The translations under genes and the position numbers were made by a program. A stretch of DNA of 64,000 bases from Candidatus Altimarinota bacterium (GTDB lineage: Bacteria > Patescibacteriota > Gracilibacteria > BD1-5 > UBA2023): positions 1-64,000 of the forward strand of contig JANJWP010000005.1 in NCBI GenBank assembly GCA_024709505.1. Reading direction: 5' to 3'. The notes below the pieces were generated by a model. It was not told the origin of the DNA, ran no database searches, and saw only the letters and a program-made list of their open reading frames with translations. Within the stretch, counting starts at the first letter, position 1; every line of letters starts with the position of its first letter. This document shows, one piece after another, positions 41,541-52,571 of the stretch.

Positions 41541-44288
41541 ATGCCTTCCATCGTCGCTTTCGATCTCGAAACCACCGGGCTCGATCCGAAATCCGATGCC
41601 ATTATCGAGATCGCGATGGTCCGCTTTGACGAAAACGGGACGGTCGAAGAGTTTTCGAGCCTCGTCAATCCCGGGGTTTCCATTTCCGAAGAAGTCGAGA
41701 ACATTACCGGCATTTCCAATGCCGACGTCGCCGACGCCCCCGGATTTTGAGACATCCGGGAAAAAGTGGCGGCATTTTTTGGAAACGATCCGGTATTGGC
41801 CCATAATGCCGATTTCGATACGGCCTTCCTTTCGGCGTACGGACTCGATTTTTCCAACCGGACGGTCATCGATACGTTCAAGATCGCCCAGCTCGCTTTC
41901 CGAAACGAAAAGAGCTTGAACCTTTCCAATCTCGCGGACGCTTCCGGATACTTTCACGAATGAGCGCACCGCGCCTTGTCCGACGCCCGCGCAACGGTCG
42001 CGATCTATCGAGAGGCCTTACGGAGAATCGGGGAATCTTCGGGCGTCGAAAACCGCGCCTACCGTTTTTTACGCGACTATTCTTCGCCCCTTTCGTCCTT
42101 TCCCGTCACGGTTCGGATGGCGCTCGGAGAAGAAATGGAATCGACCGATGCGGCCGCGCTTTTCGCGCACACCGAATCGACTCTTTCGGAATACGCTCCT
42201 GATCCAGCGCCCGAGCGTCCTTTCGACGCTCCGGATCCGGTAACGATTTTGGAATCCAATTCCGGATTGGAAAAACGTCCCGAACAAGCCCGGATGGCCG
42301 GACTCGTGCGCGATGCCATCGCTGCGAAATCCCTTCTTGCCATCGAAGCCCCCACCGGAATCGGAAAGACTTTCGCGTACATGGTTCCGGCAGTGGCTTC
42401 GGCCATGATCGACGGCGCGAGAATCCACGTTTCGACCAATACCAAAACCCTCCAGGACCAAATCGCCTATAAGGACGTTCCGAAAATCCGCGACATCCTC
42501 GCTCCTTACGGACTTGCTTCGTTTCGTTTCGCCAAACTCAAGGGGCGTTCCAACTACGCGAGCCTTTTGAAATTGTCGGAATTTCCCGAGCGCGACGGTT
42601 TTTCCGACGAAGCCAAGCTCTTTTTTGCCAAAATAAACGTTCTTCTTTCCGAAAGCCGTACCGGCGAACTCGACGAGATTTCGTTTTACGGAAAGGACTA
42701 CGAATTCCTTTCCGAAGTTCATTCCGGTGATGCCCGAGTGCTTTGGCCCGATAATCCGCATCGGAAAAAGGAACCGCTTTATGCCGCGAGGGAATCCGCA
42801 AAAGTCGCGGAAGTCGTGCTCGTGAACCATTCCCTCATGCTTACCGAACTTTCCGATGATGCTTCGGCTTCGTCCGGAAAAGTTTCCCGCATGATCGTTG
42901 ACGAGGCTCACAATCTCGAATCGGCCGCCACCGACGCGCTCACCCGAACGATTGTGCTTGCGGACGTTGAAAAAGCGTTCTTCCGCATCGAAGCCCATAT
43001 TCGAAGGCACAACCGTCAATCATGAGCCGAGAAATTCCTGTTCCCCGAAATGAAGGAAATTTCCGAATCTTTCGTGCTGTCATTCGGAATGGCGCTTGAT
43101 TTTGCCGAAAGGTACGCCTTCGTAAAAAGCGGGGATTCCGCTTTTTCAAAGGGCGGATATGCCGCCGCACGGGGAACGGACGTGCTCGTTTGCGATGACT
43201 TTTTCACTTCCGAAGGAATTTCCGGAATGTCTTCGGTCGTATCGTCGGTTTTCGAAAAGTTCAAGGACCTTTCCGACCGACTTCGCTGCGCTCCGGAAAA
43301 ACTTTCGGAAGCTTTTGACGCGCCGCTTTCCGAGCTTTCCGGATACGCGACGTTTCTCGAAGAATTTTTTTCGAGCTCCAGGCAGGACCTCATCAAGGTC
43401 GTTTCTTTCAAATGACCCGGAGAGTGCCGTCTTTCGACCGCTCCGCTCGACGTTTCCGGAATCTTAAAGGAGCGTCTTTGGAACAAGCTCGAATCGGTCG
43501 TGCTCACGTCGGCTACGCTGGCGGTCGGTGGGGAATTCGACTTCCTGAAAAAAACGCTCGGACTTACGGATTTTTCATTCTCCATTCTCGATTCCGACTT
43601 CGATTACCACTCGCAAGCGACCGTTTTTCTTCCCGACGACCTCTGAGACATCCGAAACGAATATGATCGTCGCCGCATAAACGCCTTCGTCGCGAGGGCC
43701 ATCGTCGCCATGGGCGGACGGACGCTCTGCCTCTTCACGTCATTTTCAAGCATCAAGGAAGCGTACCTACAGATCAATCCGCTCTTAAAGAAAGAGGGGA
43801 TCCACCTCCTTTCACAGGGGATGTCCGGAGGGAAGCATAAGATGATCGAGCAATTCAAGCGCACCGCGGATAGGAGCGTCCTTTTCGGAACTGACAGTTT
43901 CTGGGAGGGGGTGGATATTCCGGGAAAGGATCTGGAAATGCTGTTCATCCATAAGTTTCCTTTTGCGGTTCCGACCGATCCGGTCGTCATGGCGAGATCG
44001 AGGCTGTTTCGCGATCCGTTTTCCGAATATTCCGTCCCGCAAATGCTTTTGAAGCTCCGTCAGGGAATCGGACGCCTCATCCGGACCAAGGAGGACCGCG
44101 GGGTCGTCGTCATTCTCGACGGCCGGATAAATTCGTCTTGGTGAAGGGCCGTCCCCTGAGCGTTTCCTCCCAATATCCGCATCAAAAGGGGGGCGATGGA
44201 TGCTTTTGCTGAACTACTTGAGAAAAAGCGCGAAAATTCGGTTTTACAAGCCTTGGAATCCGAAGGAAAAACCCCCTTCGCAAATTAA
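41541..44288 (+). CDS. DnaQ-like exonuclease-DinG helicase fusion; 7 in-frame TGA
   Basis: VAFDLETTGLDPKSDAIIEIAMVRF; AHNADFDTAFL; AIEAPTGIGKTFAYMVPAV; MIVDEAHNLES; VLTSATL; LFGTDSFWEGVDIPGKDLEMLFIHKFPF; LRQGIGRLIRTKEDRGVVVILDGR. Confidence 0.94.
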
Positions 44289-44399
44289 TCGTGAACCAAG
44301 GCGTTAAAAACGCAAGACGAACCTTCCTCCGCCTTTTTGCAATCAAAAAAGGAACGTGCTATACTTGCGTCGGTACTCTTAATTCCGTGCCGAACGCGT

Positions 44400-45308
44400 A
44401 TGGCATTTTTCCAAAATAAAAAAGACGGTCCGGAAGCTTCCGGACTTCCGTCTCCCGCCGCTTCCGGAAAGGACGGCGAAGCGCCGAAGGGCGAAGAAGC
44501 GACCCCCCTCGCCATAGGCGACGACATTTTCCAGGGACTCGGCGAAAACTTTTTCAAAGACGCCCAAACCGCGACGAACCAGGAATCAAAAAAGAAGGAT
44601 CCCTACGAAATCGGGGCCAAGACTTTCGATATTGGAATGAAACTTGCCATCGTGCTCACGGTGCTTTTTTCCATTGATTCCACGGTCCGGAGCCAGGAAG
44701 AACCGGGCTTTTTGGAAAATCTGCCGGTATGCGACTATTTGGCCATGGGCATCGACGGCCACGTCAACGACGAATGCAAAACCCTCGTGCAAATCGCCGC
44801 GGACAAGGCCGAGGAAAAAAAACAGGTCGAAACGACCCTCGTAAACAATCTCCTCGTTCTCGTTCCGAAGCGTCTCGAGGCCGGAGACGCCCTCAACTCG
44901 CCCGAAGTCCAGTTCATCAAGGAGCGAACTGGAGATGCCCGGGTTTCGTTCGCCGCGGTCGTTGACGAATTTCAGTCCATCGTCTCGAAGTCCGATTACA
45001 AGGGCGAAGACATCGAATGTTCGAAGTTCGTCTTCAATGAAAGGGGGGAGCTTTCCGTTCGTTGCGAATTCTATGGGGACTCCCTCAATTCTTCGGCCTT
45101 CCGCGAATCGAGGTCTTCCCGCATGACGGCGCTTTCGTTTCTCGCAAGGCTCGAAAACAGCCCCTTCAAGGTGCTCAATTCTCCCAAAACGCTCGACATC
45201 CAAAAGTATTCCACCGCCGACGTCGGCATCCGTTCGACCTTCTCGACCGTTACAAAATTGCAGTTGAATCTCCGTTACGTACCGACCGTAACCGGTAACC
45301 GCCCGTAA
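44400..45308 (+). CDS. Hypothetical single-TM protein in T4P gene cluster
   Basis: IGMKLAIVLTVLFSID TM followed by extracytoplasmic-type domain; position upstream of pilO-like/pilB/pilC. Confidence 0.65.
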   Translation: MAFFQNKKDGPEASGLPSPAASGKDGEAPKGEEATPLAIGDDIFQGLGENFFKDAQTATNQESKKKDPYEIGAKTFDIGMKLAIVLTVLFSIDSTVRSQEEPGFLENLPVCDYLAMGIDGHVNDECKTLVQIAADKAEEKKQVETTLVNNLLVLVPKRLEAGDALNSPEVQFIKERTGDARVSFAAVVDEFQSIVSKSDYKGEDIECSKFVFNERGELSVRCEFYGDSLNSSAFRESRSSRMTALSFLARLENSPFKVLNSPKTLDIQKYSTADVGIRSTFSTVTKLQLNLRYVPTVTGNRP

Positions 45309-45309
45309 T

Positions 45310-46581
45310 ATGAACCAGCAAACTCCCGTTATCGACGAAGAGAACTTCGCCATCCAAGAAAAGAAGCGGAAGGAACGCCTGACCCGATCCATGGTCCTCA
45401 ACGGCTTCCTCATCCTTTTAATGACTGCGGTATCCGCAAGCTACGCGCTCCCGAAATACGAGGAGATTTGGCTTAAACAGGACGAAACGAACGGGCTCAT
45501 CGCGAAGATCGAGACGCTGAAGAACGATGGAATGACTCCGTCGGAATTCGTTTCGGCCCTCGGCCGCGTGGCGGGAAAATCCGCGAAAAATCCCATCTTC
45601 GAAGACAAAGAAAAACTCTCCGAGGCCATGGAAAAGGATCCGCAATATTCCGGAACCTACTACGCTTGGCTCAACCAGGAAGTCGGAAAGGAATCGATGG
45701 ATCGTTACGATCAGGTCATCGCCCAAAAGCGCGAGATACTCGGCAACATCATTCCGACGTTTACCGATTCGCTTCCCGGAGAAAATCTGGGCTTCGATCG
45801 CGATCGCATCACGGTGGCGACGTTCATCCGCCATATCGAGGAAAACATTTTCAAGCAATTCAAGGTTTCGGCCTTCACTCCGCTTGGAGTTGACCGGGTT
45901 TCTTTCGACAATTCCAAAACGTCCATCGTGAACATCGGCACCTTCAAAACCGATTTTTCCATCGAAGGCCAGAATTCCCAGATTATGAAGCTCGTCGAAT
46001 ACCTTCAGGATTCCGGGAAGGTAAAGGTTGAAAACGGAAAACTCGTCGCGCTCTATCCGACTTCGAAAAACAAGAAGGATCCGACCCTTTCGGACTTAAA
46101 CAACCTCCTTATTACCATCGACACTCTGGACGCGGAGAAATCGTTTGCCAATCCGGAGGCGAAAAACACCGTCAAACTCGGACTTTCATTTTACGTAAAG
46201 GGGCGGACGTACGCTTCGCTCGTCGAAATCCGTTCGATGGTCGTCGAAAAGATCAAGAAGCTCAAGGAAGACGTGGACAAGCTTTCTAAGACCTGCTCCG
46301 GAAAGAAAAATCCCGTTTGTGACACGGATGCCGGAGTCTCGGCGGTATCGGCGACGAAAAATCTCGTCTCCGAAATCGGTTCCATTGACCAAAAGGCCCA
46401 AGAAATGTTGAAAACCGCAACCGTTTCGGATCTTTCGGCCGAATTCGACAAGGTTTTCGCGATCTACGCTTCGGTTCGAACCGTTGAAACCGGATACCTC
46501 AAGCAGAAGGCCATCCTCGAGAAGGCGGTGAAGAATTCGGCCGGAACGCCGGATTCCGGATCATCCAAAGCTCAGCAGTAA
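45310..46581 (+). CDS. PilO-like inner-membrane assembly protein (tentative)
   Basis: N-term TM RSMVLNGFLILLMTAVSASYALP, long alpha/beta periplasmic-type region, immediately upstream of pilB. Confidence 0.55.
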   Translation: MNQQTPVIDEENFAIQEKKRKERLTRSMVLNGFLILLMTAVSASYALPKYEEIWLKQDETNGLIAKIETLKNDGMTPSEFVSALGRVAGKSAKNPIFEDKEKLSEAMEKDPQYSGTYYAWLNQEVGKESMDRYDQVIAQKREILGNIIPTFTDSLPGENLGFDRDRITVATFIRHIEENIFKQFKVSAFTPLGVDRVSFDNSKTSIVNIGTFKTDFSIEGQNSQIMKLVEYLQDSGKVKVENGKLVALYPTSKNKKDPTLSDLNNLLITIDTLDAEKSFANPEAKNTVKLGLSFYVKGRTYASLVEIRSMVVEKIKKLKEDVDKLSKTCSGKKNPVCDTDAGVSAVSATKNLVSEIGSIDQKAQEMLKTATVSDLSAEFDKVFAIYASVRTVETGYLKQKAILEKAVKNSAGTPDSGSSKAQQ

Positions 46582-46593
46582 CCGTTTTTCGAA

Positions 46594-47856
46594 ATGCAAA
46601 CGAATTCGTACATCGAGCGCCTGAAGGAGGAGATATACAAGGGTGACAACGCCCAGCAAATCTGCAACCTCATCATCAGCGCGGCCGTCTCCGTCCGGTC
46701 TTCCGACATCCACATCGAACCGTTGTCGAATTATGTCCGCATCCGTTACCGCGTGGACGGCGTGCTCGAAGAAATTCTTGAATACCAACAGTTTCTCCAT
46801 CCTCAAATCGTTGCCCGCTATAAGATTTTGGCCAACCTCAAGATCGACGAGTCGCGCATGCCTCAGGACGGGCGCATTTCGGTAACCATCGACGAAAAAC
46901 CTCTCGATCTTCGCGTTTCGACGCTCCCCACCGTTTCCGGCGAAAAGATCGTCATGCGCATCGTTGATAAATCCAAGAAGATTCCCGATCTCGACGTCCT
47001 TGGTATCGAAGGGCAGAACGGCGAAATCCTGAAACGCGCCATTTCGCTTCCGAACGGAATCATCCTCACTTCCGGCCCGACCGGCTCCGGTAAGTCCACG
47101 ACCCTTTATTCGTGCCTTACCCGTCTGAACAAGCCCGATGTCAATATCATGACGCTCGAAGACCCGGTAGAAAACGTCATCGACGGGGTTAACCAGAGCC
47201 AGATGTTTCCGGATATCGGATACAATTTCGCTTCCGGCCTCCGCACGGCGCTCCGTCAGGATCCGGACATCATCATGGTCGGTGAAATCCGCGACCGGGA
47301 AACCATCAATATTGCCATTGAAGCCTCGCTTACGGGACACTTGGTACTCTCGACCATCCATACCAACTCGGCTGCCGAAACGATTACCCGCATCCTCAAC
47401 ATGGGCATTCCGGCATTTCTCCTTCCGGCATCGATGAACGCCATCATCGCCCAACGCCTCATTCGCCGCCTCTGTCCGCATTGCCGCAAGCCCGTGCCGG
47501 CCGAATCACTTCAACCACGCATGCAGGAATCGGTGAAAAGGGCGATTTCGCGGACGAACAAGAAAGAACTTGCCTCCCGCGTTCCCGCTGAAATTCTCCA
47601 AAACCCCAAATTCTACGAACCCGTCGGTTGCGAACACTGCGGCAATAGTGGATATTCGGGGCGGGCGGGAATCTATGAAATCATGGAAATCGGCCCCGAA
47701 ATCAAGAAGCTCATTCTCGATAACGCCTCGGGCGTACAGATCAACGAAACGGCCATCGATGCCGGGATGATTTCCCTCGAACAGGACGGAATCATGAAGG
47801 CCCTCAACGGTCTCACGTCCCTCGACGAAGTTTACGCCGCCGCCAAGGAAGGTTAA
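46594..47856 (+). CDS. Type IV pilus/type II secretion ATPase (GspE/PilB family)
   Basis: SDIHIEPLSNYVRIRYRVDG, ILTSGPTGSGKSTTLYS, MTLEDPVE, IMVGEIRDRETINIAIEASLTGHLVLSTIHTN, CPHC/CEHCGNSGYSGRAGIYEIMEI. Confidence 0.96.
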   Translation: MQTNSYIERLKEEIYKGDNAQQICNLIISAAVSVRSSDIHIEPLSNYVRIRYRVDGVLEEILEYQQFLHPQIVARYKILANLKIDESRMPQDGRISVTIDEKPLDLRVSTLPTVSGEKIVMRIVDKSKKIPDLDVLGIEGQNGEILKRAISLPNGIILTSGPTGSGKSTTLYSCLTRLNKPDVNIMTLEDPVENVIDGVNQSQMFPDIGYNFASGLRTALRQDPDIIMVGEIRDRETINIAIEASLTGHLVLSTIHTNSAAETITRILNMGIPAFLLPASMNAIIAQRLIRRLCPHCRKPVPAESLQPRMQESVKRAISRTNKKELASRVPAEILQNPKFYEPVGCEHCGNSGYSGRAGIYEIMEIGPEIKKLILDNASGVQINETAIDAGMISLEQDGIMKALNGLTSLDEVYAAAKEG

Positions 47857-47867
47857 TCCCCCATGCC

Positions 47868-49019
47868 ATGAATGCTCAAATGAACCAGGAAATCATCATC
47901 CAAGACGTCAAAAGCGACGGTCCGGACCAATCGGAGTCGGGCGGGCTTTTGGCGAAGTTCGAAAATTGGATGTTGAACCAGCAGCGGTTCAAGCTCAAAC
48001 AGAAGGTCGTATTTTTCCGCTTGCTCGCCACGATGGCGAATGCCGGATTGCCGATCCTCAAATCGCTTTCGATTCTGGAACGCCAAGAAAAAAATCCGGT
48101 AGCGAAAACGTATTTCGGTCGCATGATCGCGGGCATTAAGTCCGGAAAGAACCTTTCGGCCACGCTTCGCGATTTCGAGGGAAATTTTACCGATGCCGAA
48201 TGCTCCATCATCGAATCCGGAGAAAAAACCGGTAAGCTCAACGGGGCGCTGGTACAACTTGCCGACCAAGTCGAAAAGGTCGCCGACATTTCCATGAAAT
48301 TGAAAGGCGCGCTCATCTATCCGGCGGGAATCATCATCGTCATGTTCATTTGTATCGGCGTGCTCATGACGCTCGTCGTACCCAAACTCGTCACGATTTT
48401 CGGCGAACGCGAAAAATTGCCGCCGATGACCCAATTCCTTCTCTCGGTCAGCGACGTGTTCGTGAATTATTGGTGGGCGATGGTCCTCTGTTTCGCCATC
48501 GTCGTAGCGTTTTTGAAGATTTGGAAAAACACTCCGGAAGGCCACTACCGTTTTGACATGGCGCTCCTCTACGTCCCCATCGTCGGTCCCATCGTCCGGA
48601 AGGTCGTGCTTTCAAAATTTTCCCGGGTCCTTTCCAATCTCCTTTCTTCCGGAATTTCCATCGTCGAATCGTTGCGCATCGTTTCGGAAGTCGTCGATCA
48701 CGAAGTGTACCGTCAGCGCATCATGCTTCTTCGCGAAGATATTAAGAAGGGCGTGAAAATCGGCGAGGGGCTCGAGGAAGACGCGCTCTTCCCGGACATG
48801 CTCGTGCAGATGATCAAGGTTGGCGAAGAAACGGCCCGTCTCGATACCATCATCTTGAAGATCGCCGATTTTTACGATGCCGAAGTCGATTCGACCGTCA
48901 ACGCGATCAATAAGACCATCGAACCGGTCATCATCGTCATCATGGCGGTCGTTGTCGGATTCATCGCGTTGGGGATTCTCCAACCGATCATGAACCTTTC
49001 CGAAATCATGGCGGGGTAG
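47868..49019 (+). CDS. Type II secretion/type IV pilus inner membrane protein (GspF/PilC family)
   Basis: FFRLLATMANAGLPILKSLSILERQ; ECSIIESGEKTGKLNGALVQLADQVEK; LLSSGISIVESLRIVSEVVDH; QMIKVGEETARLDTIILKIADFYDAEVDSTVNAINKTIEPVIIVIMAVVVGFIALGILQPIMNL. Confidence 0.95.
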   Translation: MNAQMNQEIIIQDVKSDGPDQSESGGLLAKFENWMLNQQRFKLKQKVVFFRLLATMANAGLPILKSLSILERQEKNPVAKTYFGRMIAGIKSGKNLSATLRDFEGNFTDAECSIIESGEKTGKLNGALVQLADQVEKVADISMKLKGALIYPAGIIIVMFICIGVLMTLVVPKLVTIFGEREKLPPMTQFLLSVSDVFVNYWWAMVLCFAIVVAFLKIWKNTPEGHYRFDMALLYVPIVGPIVRKVVLSKFSRVLSNLLSSGISIVESLRIVSEVVDHEVYRQRIMLLREDIKKGVKIGEGLEEDALFPDMLVQMIKVGEETARLDTIILKIADFYDAEVDSTVNAINKTIEPVIIVIMAVVVGFIALGILQPIMNLSEIMAG

Positions 49020-49075
49020 GGGACGAAACGAAAAAAGAGGGGGCATGCCCCCTCTTTTTCGTTTCGTGAGATCGT

Positions 49076-49690
49076 TTAGGCGATCATTTTCAATTCTCCG
49101 GCGGCCTTCCGGGCCGATTCGACGGATTCCCGTTCGGTATTTGCGCTGAGCTTCGCCCGCGCTTCGGCGCCCCGGGCGATTTCAGCGGTGCGACGCTCGG
49201 TTTCGAGTTCTTGCGCGGCTTTGAGAACGGCCTTGGAAAATTCGAGCTTGCGTGCGTGTTCGATATCTTCGGCCGTTTTTTTCTCGTCCTGCTTTCTCCG
49301 TTTGTCGTTTTCCGCGTCCCGGCCTTCTTGGGTTCCGCGGACGCCTTCGAGTTTTTCAACGAGGGAAAGATAGGCTTTTTCGAGGGCCTTCTTCCGATCA
49401 TCGGCATTTCCGATGGACTTCGCCGCTTCAATCGATTTTTCGTATTCGGCCAAGTGGGGAGCGGACCATTCCGCAAATTCGTCCCTTTCGTTTTTTCCTC
49501 CGGATCATGCGTCGCTCCGCCGCGTCGAAAGGATTTCCGCATAGGCGCTCTTTCCGGCTTTCCGCATGAGGTCGAAAGTTCCTTCTTCCGATTCGGTCCG
49601 TTCCTTTCGGATGAGGGAATCCGCCTCTTCGATCCTTTTCTTTTCGAGGCGGAGTTCTTCTTCTCGGGATTCTTGCTTTTCGAGATTCAT
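49076..49690 (-). CDS. Hypothetical charged coiled-coil protein; one in-frame TGA
   Basis: 49505-49690 and 49076-49453 in one frame (…STRRSDA[G]SGGKNERDEFAEW…). Confidence 0.6.
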
Positions 49691-49792
49691 AATCGGTGCG
49701 GTTAGTTCGGTTCCATCATACCATGAACAGGACGAAAAGCCAAAAGCCAGGGAATCTTCGGGGGAATTCATCCGCCTCAAAAACCGGTCCGT

Positions 49793-50446
49793 CTAAAATA
49801 CGACGACGAATTCGCCCTTTCTCGGTCGGGATTTGAGTTCGGCAACGCATTCCGCGGCAGTTCCGCGGAAGAATTCTTCGAACTTCTTCGTCAGTTCCCG
49901 AGCAATCACGACGGGATGGTCTCCGCCGAAGTTTTCGGCGATTTCCGCCACCGTCCTATCTATTCGGTGAACGCTCTCGTAGATGACAACGGTGTAATCT
50001 TTGTTCCGTAGCGATTCGAAGAGCGTCTTCCGCCCTTTTTTAATCGGAAGAAACCCAAGGAAGCGAAAATCGTGCGTATGCGCTCCGGAACATACGAGGG
50101 CTGAAAGTACCGCCGACGCTCCCGGAATGGGGGAGACCGGAATTCCTTCCGCAATGGCGGCTTTCACAAGCGCGTATGCCGGATCCGATATTCCCGGCGT
50201 TCCCGCATCCGAAATCAGGGCGCAGGTTTTGCCTTCTTTCAGCGCGTCGAGGATTTTATCGATCTTCGCGACGCCGGAATGCGAATGGAAAGACAACATC
50301 GGACGGTCAATGCCGTAGTGCTTGGTGAGGATGCCCGAAGTGCGGGTATCCTCACAGGCAATGAAATCGGCCTCTTTCAAGACGCGCACGCCGCGGTACG
50401 TCATGTCTTCGAGATTGCCGATAGGAGTCGAGACGAGGTAGAGCAT
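49793..50446 (-). CDS. rsmI: 16S rRNA (cytidine1402-2'-O)-methyltransferase
   Basis: LYLVSTPIGNLEDMTYRGVRVLKEADFIACEDTRTSGILTKHYGI; ISDAGTPGISDPAYALVKAA; VIPIPGASAVLSAL-type motif. Confidence 0.96.
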   Translation of the reverse strand: MLYLVSTPIGNLEDMTYRGVRVLKEADFIACEDTRTSGILTKHYGIDRPMLSFHSHSGVAKIDKILDALKEGKTCALISDAGTPGISDPAYALVKAAIAEGIPVSPIPGASAVLSALVCSGAHTHDFRFLGFLPIKKGRKTLFESLRNKDYTVVIYESVHRIDRTVAEIAENFGGDHPVVIARELTKKFEEFFRGTAAECVAELKSRPRKGEFVVVF

Positions 50447-50451
50447 GCTAT

Positions 50452-51879
50452 TTAGAGTCCGAGTTTGTCACGGATCACATTCATCTCGTAGTAGAGGTTC
50501 TGGTCCTTTTTCAAGACCGTCTCGAGCTTGCGGCACGAGTAGAGAATGGCTGAATGGTTGCGACCGGAGAAGATGTTCCCGATGCGTTCGTAGGTGAAGT
50601 GCATCTTATTTTTCAGGAGGTACATGGCCACCTGGCGGGGAATCATGTTTTCTTTGCGGCGATCCTCGCCCACGAGGGTCTTTTTTTCGATGCCGAAGTG
50701 CCCGGCGACGGCGTCAAGCAGTTCGTCGTAGCTTCGCGCTACCCGGCGTTGGAGGTTCCGGTTTCCGATGGCATCGTTCGTAACCCCGAGTTTTTGAAAG
50801 CGGGAAGAGACGTTCTCAAGCGTCGGCGGCTTGCCATGGAGTTCGTATTCGGCGATGATCTGATTGAGAATGCCTTCGATTTCGCGGACGTTGGAACTCG
50901 CGTTGTACGCGATGAATTCCGCGACTTCCTGTGGGAGGATGAATTCGCGCGAGCGGGCTTTTTCCTGAAGAATGGCCAAACGGGTTTCGAAATCCGGCGC
51001 CCCGACATCCACGATGATACCCCATTCGAAGCGCGACTTGAGGCGCGGTTCGATTTCGGTGAGTTCCTTCGGCGGACGGTCTCCGGAGAGAACGATTTGC
51101 CGGCCGGATTCGTGCATCAGGTTGAAGATGTTGTAGAGCTCTTCCTGAGTACGCTCTTTCTTCGCGAGGAATTGGACGTCGTCAATGACGAGCACGTCGA
51201 TGTTGCGGTATTTTTCCCGCATCTTATCGACGGTGCGCTTCTTGATGCTGTTGACGTAGTCGGTAAGGAACCGGTCGGCCGTGGTGTAAATGACCTTCTT
51301 GTCCTTGAAACGCGCCTTGATGGTGTTTCCGATGCCTTGGAGGAGGTGGGTCTTTCCAAGTCCTACGTCGCCGTAGATGTAGAGGGGGTTGTACGCGGAG
51401 CCCGGGCGGCGCGAAACGGCGTCGGCAGCAGCATAGGCGAGCTGGTTGGACGGTCCGACGATGAAGTTTTCGAGACGGTATTTCTCGTTCATCATGCGGA
51501 CGTTGATTCCGCCCATTTCCTCCTCTTCCTTGGCGACGGAAGCCTCTTCCTCCTTTTTCTTGAGGGAGAAAAACTCCTTGTATTCCTTCAAACAGTCGAT
51601 TACCGCGGCATTGGAGGGATTGTCGATGTCGGAATCCACCGAGAATTCGACGCTCTCGACCTCGGGGAGTACGCCCGAAACCGCCTCTGCGATCTCGTGC
51701 TTGAACTTGTGGGCGAGATTGTCCCGGGCAAAACTTGAGACGACGCCGAAAACGACTTTTCCATCGGCGTACGAGAGGAGCGACAGCTTCTTGAAGTACG
51801 TAAGGAAATCCTGTTTCTTTACATTACCGGCAATCGCCCGCACGATTTTCCGAAGATGTTCTGCGCTGGGGGGAGTCAT
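50452..51879 (-). CDS. dnaA: Chromosomal replication initiator DnaA
   Basis: YNPLYIYGDVGLGKTHLLQGIGN, VLVIDDVQFLAKKERTQEELYNIFN, C-terminal MIPRQVAMYLLKNKMHFTYERIGNIFSGRNHSAILYS. Confidence 0.97.
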   Translation of the reverse strand: MTPPSAEHLRKIVRAIAGNVKKQDFLTYFKKLSLLSYADGKVVFGVVSSFARDNLAHKFKHEIAEAVSGVLPEVESVEFSVDSDIDNPSNAAVIDCLKEYKEFFSLKKKEEEASVAKEEEEMGGINVRMMNEKYRLENFIVGPSNQLAYAAADAVSRRPGSAYNPLYIYGDVGLGKTHLLQGIGNTIKARFKDKKVIYTTADRFLTDYVNSIKKRTVDKMREKYRNIDVLVIDDVQFLAKKERTQEELYNIFNLMHESGRQIVLSGDRPPKELTEIEPRLKSRFEWGIIVDVGAPDFETRLAILQEKARSREFILPQEVAEFIAYNASSNVREIEGILNQIIAEYELHGKPPTLENVSSRFQKLGVTNDAIGNRNLQRRVARSYDELLDAVAGHFGIEKKTLVGEDRRKENMIPRQVAMYLLKNKMHFTYERIGNIFSGRNHSAILYSCRKLETVLKKDQNLYYEMNVIRDKLGL

Positions 51880-52074
51880 TCTGGTTCGAATTCCGATGAA
51901 GGGTTCCGTGCCGGGGGTCCCGGCCTTGGAAGATGTGACATATTTACCCGGAGCCGGTCCGGAGTCAAAAGAAAAAAACGCCTTGACACCTAAAAACGTA
52001 CACATTTTTTGTACGCTTTTCCGGTGGCTTGGCAAGGGGGAGCGAAATCCTCGGTTTTTCGTGTTCGGTTGAGA

Positions 52075-52117
52075 AAAGTCCCCTCGCTTTCAAAAGGAAA
52101 GCGAGGGGACTTTTTGA
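52075..52117. terminator. Strong intrinsic terminator downstream of rplS
   Basis: AAAAGTCCCCTCGCTTTC-aaaa-GGAAAGCGAGGGGACTTTTT. Confidence 0.9.
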
Positions 52118-52125
52118 CAATGAAT

Positions 52126-52482
52126 TTAGGCCTTGATTTCTTTGAGGCGAGCCGCCTTTCCGCGGAGGTTGCGGATGAAGGAAATGTACTTGCGGCGAAC
52201 CTTGAAAGAACGAAGAACCTCGATCTTGGAAACGCCCGGGGAGTGGATGGCGAAAATCTTTTCGATTCCAATGCCGTCAACGTCCTTGCGAACGGTGATG
52301 GTCTTTTCAAGGGGGCTTGCGCCTTTGGTTCGGATGACGAGCCCGCGGAATTTTTGAATGCGGGACTTTTCTCCTTCCTTGATGATTTGGTGCACTTCGA
52401 CTTCCATGCCGGTGCGGACCTGCGGAACGTCGGCCTTGATGAATTCGGCCTGAATTTCGCGAATGAGGGCTGCGTTCGCCAT
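52126..52482 (-). CDS. rplS: 50S ribosomal protein L19 (bL19)
   Basis: ADVPQVRTGMEVEVHQIIKEGEKSRIQKFRGLVIRTKG...ITVRKDVDGIGIEKIFAIHSPGVSKIEVLRSFKVRRKYISFIRNLRGKAARLKE. Confidence 0.97.
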   Translation of the reverse strand: MANAALIREIQAEFIKADVPQVRTGMEVEVHQIIKEGEKSRIQKFRGLVIRTKGASPLEKTITVRKDVDGIGIEKIFAIHSPGVSKIEVLRSFKVRRKYISFIRNLRGKAARLKEIKA

Positions 52483-52571
52483 TTTCTCACGAGGGTTACG
52501 GGATGGATACGGAAAAGCTCGTACCCGAAAAATACCGGCTTACTATATGGAAAGGCGAGGGGGAGTCAAAT

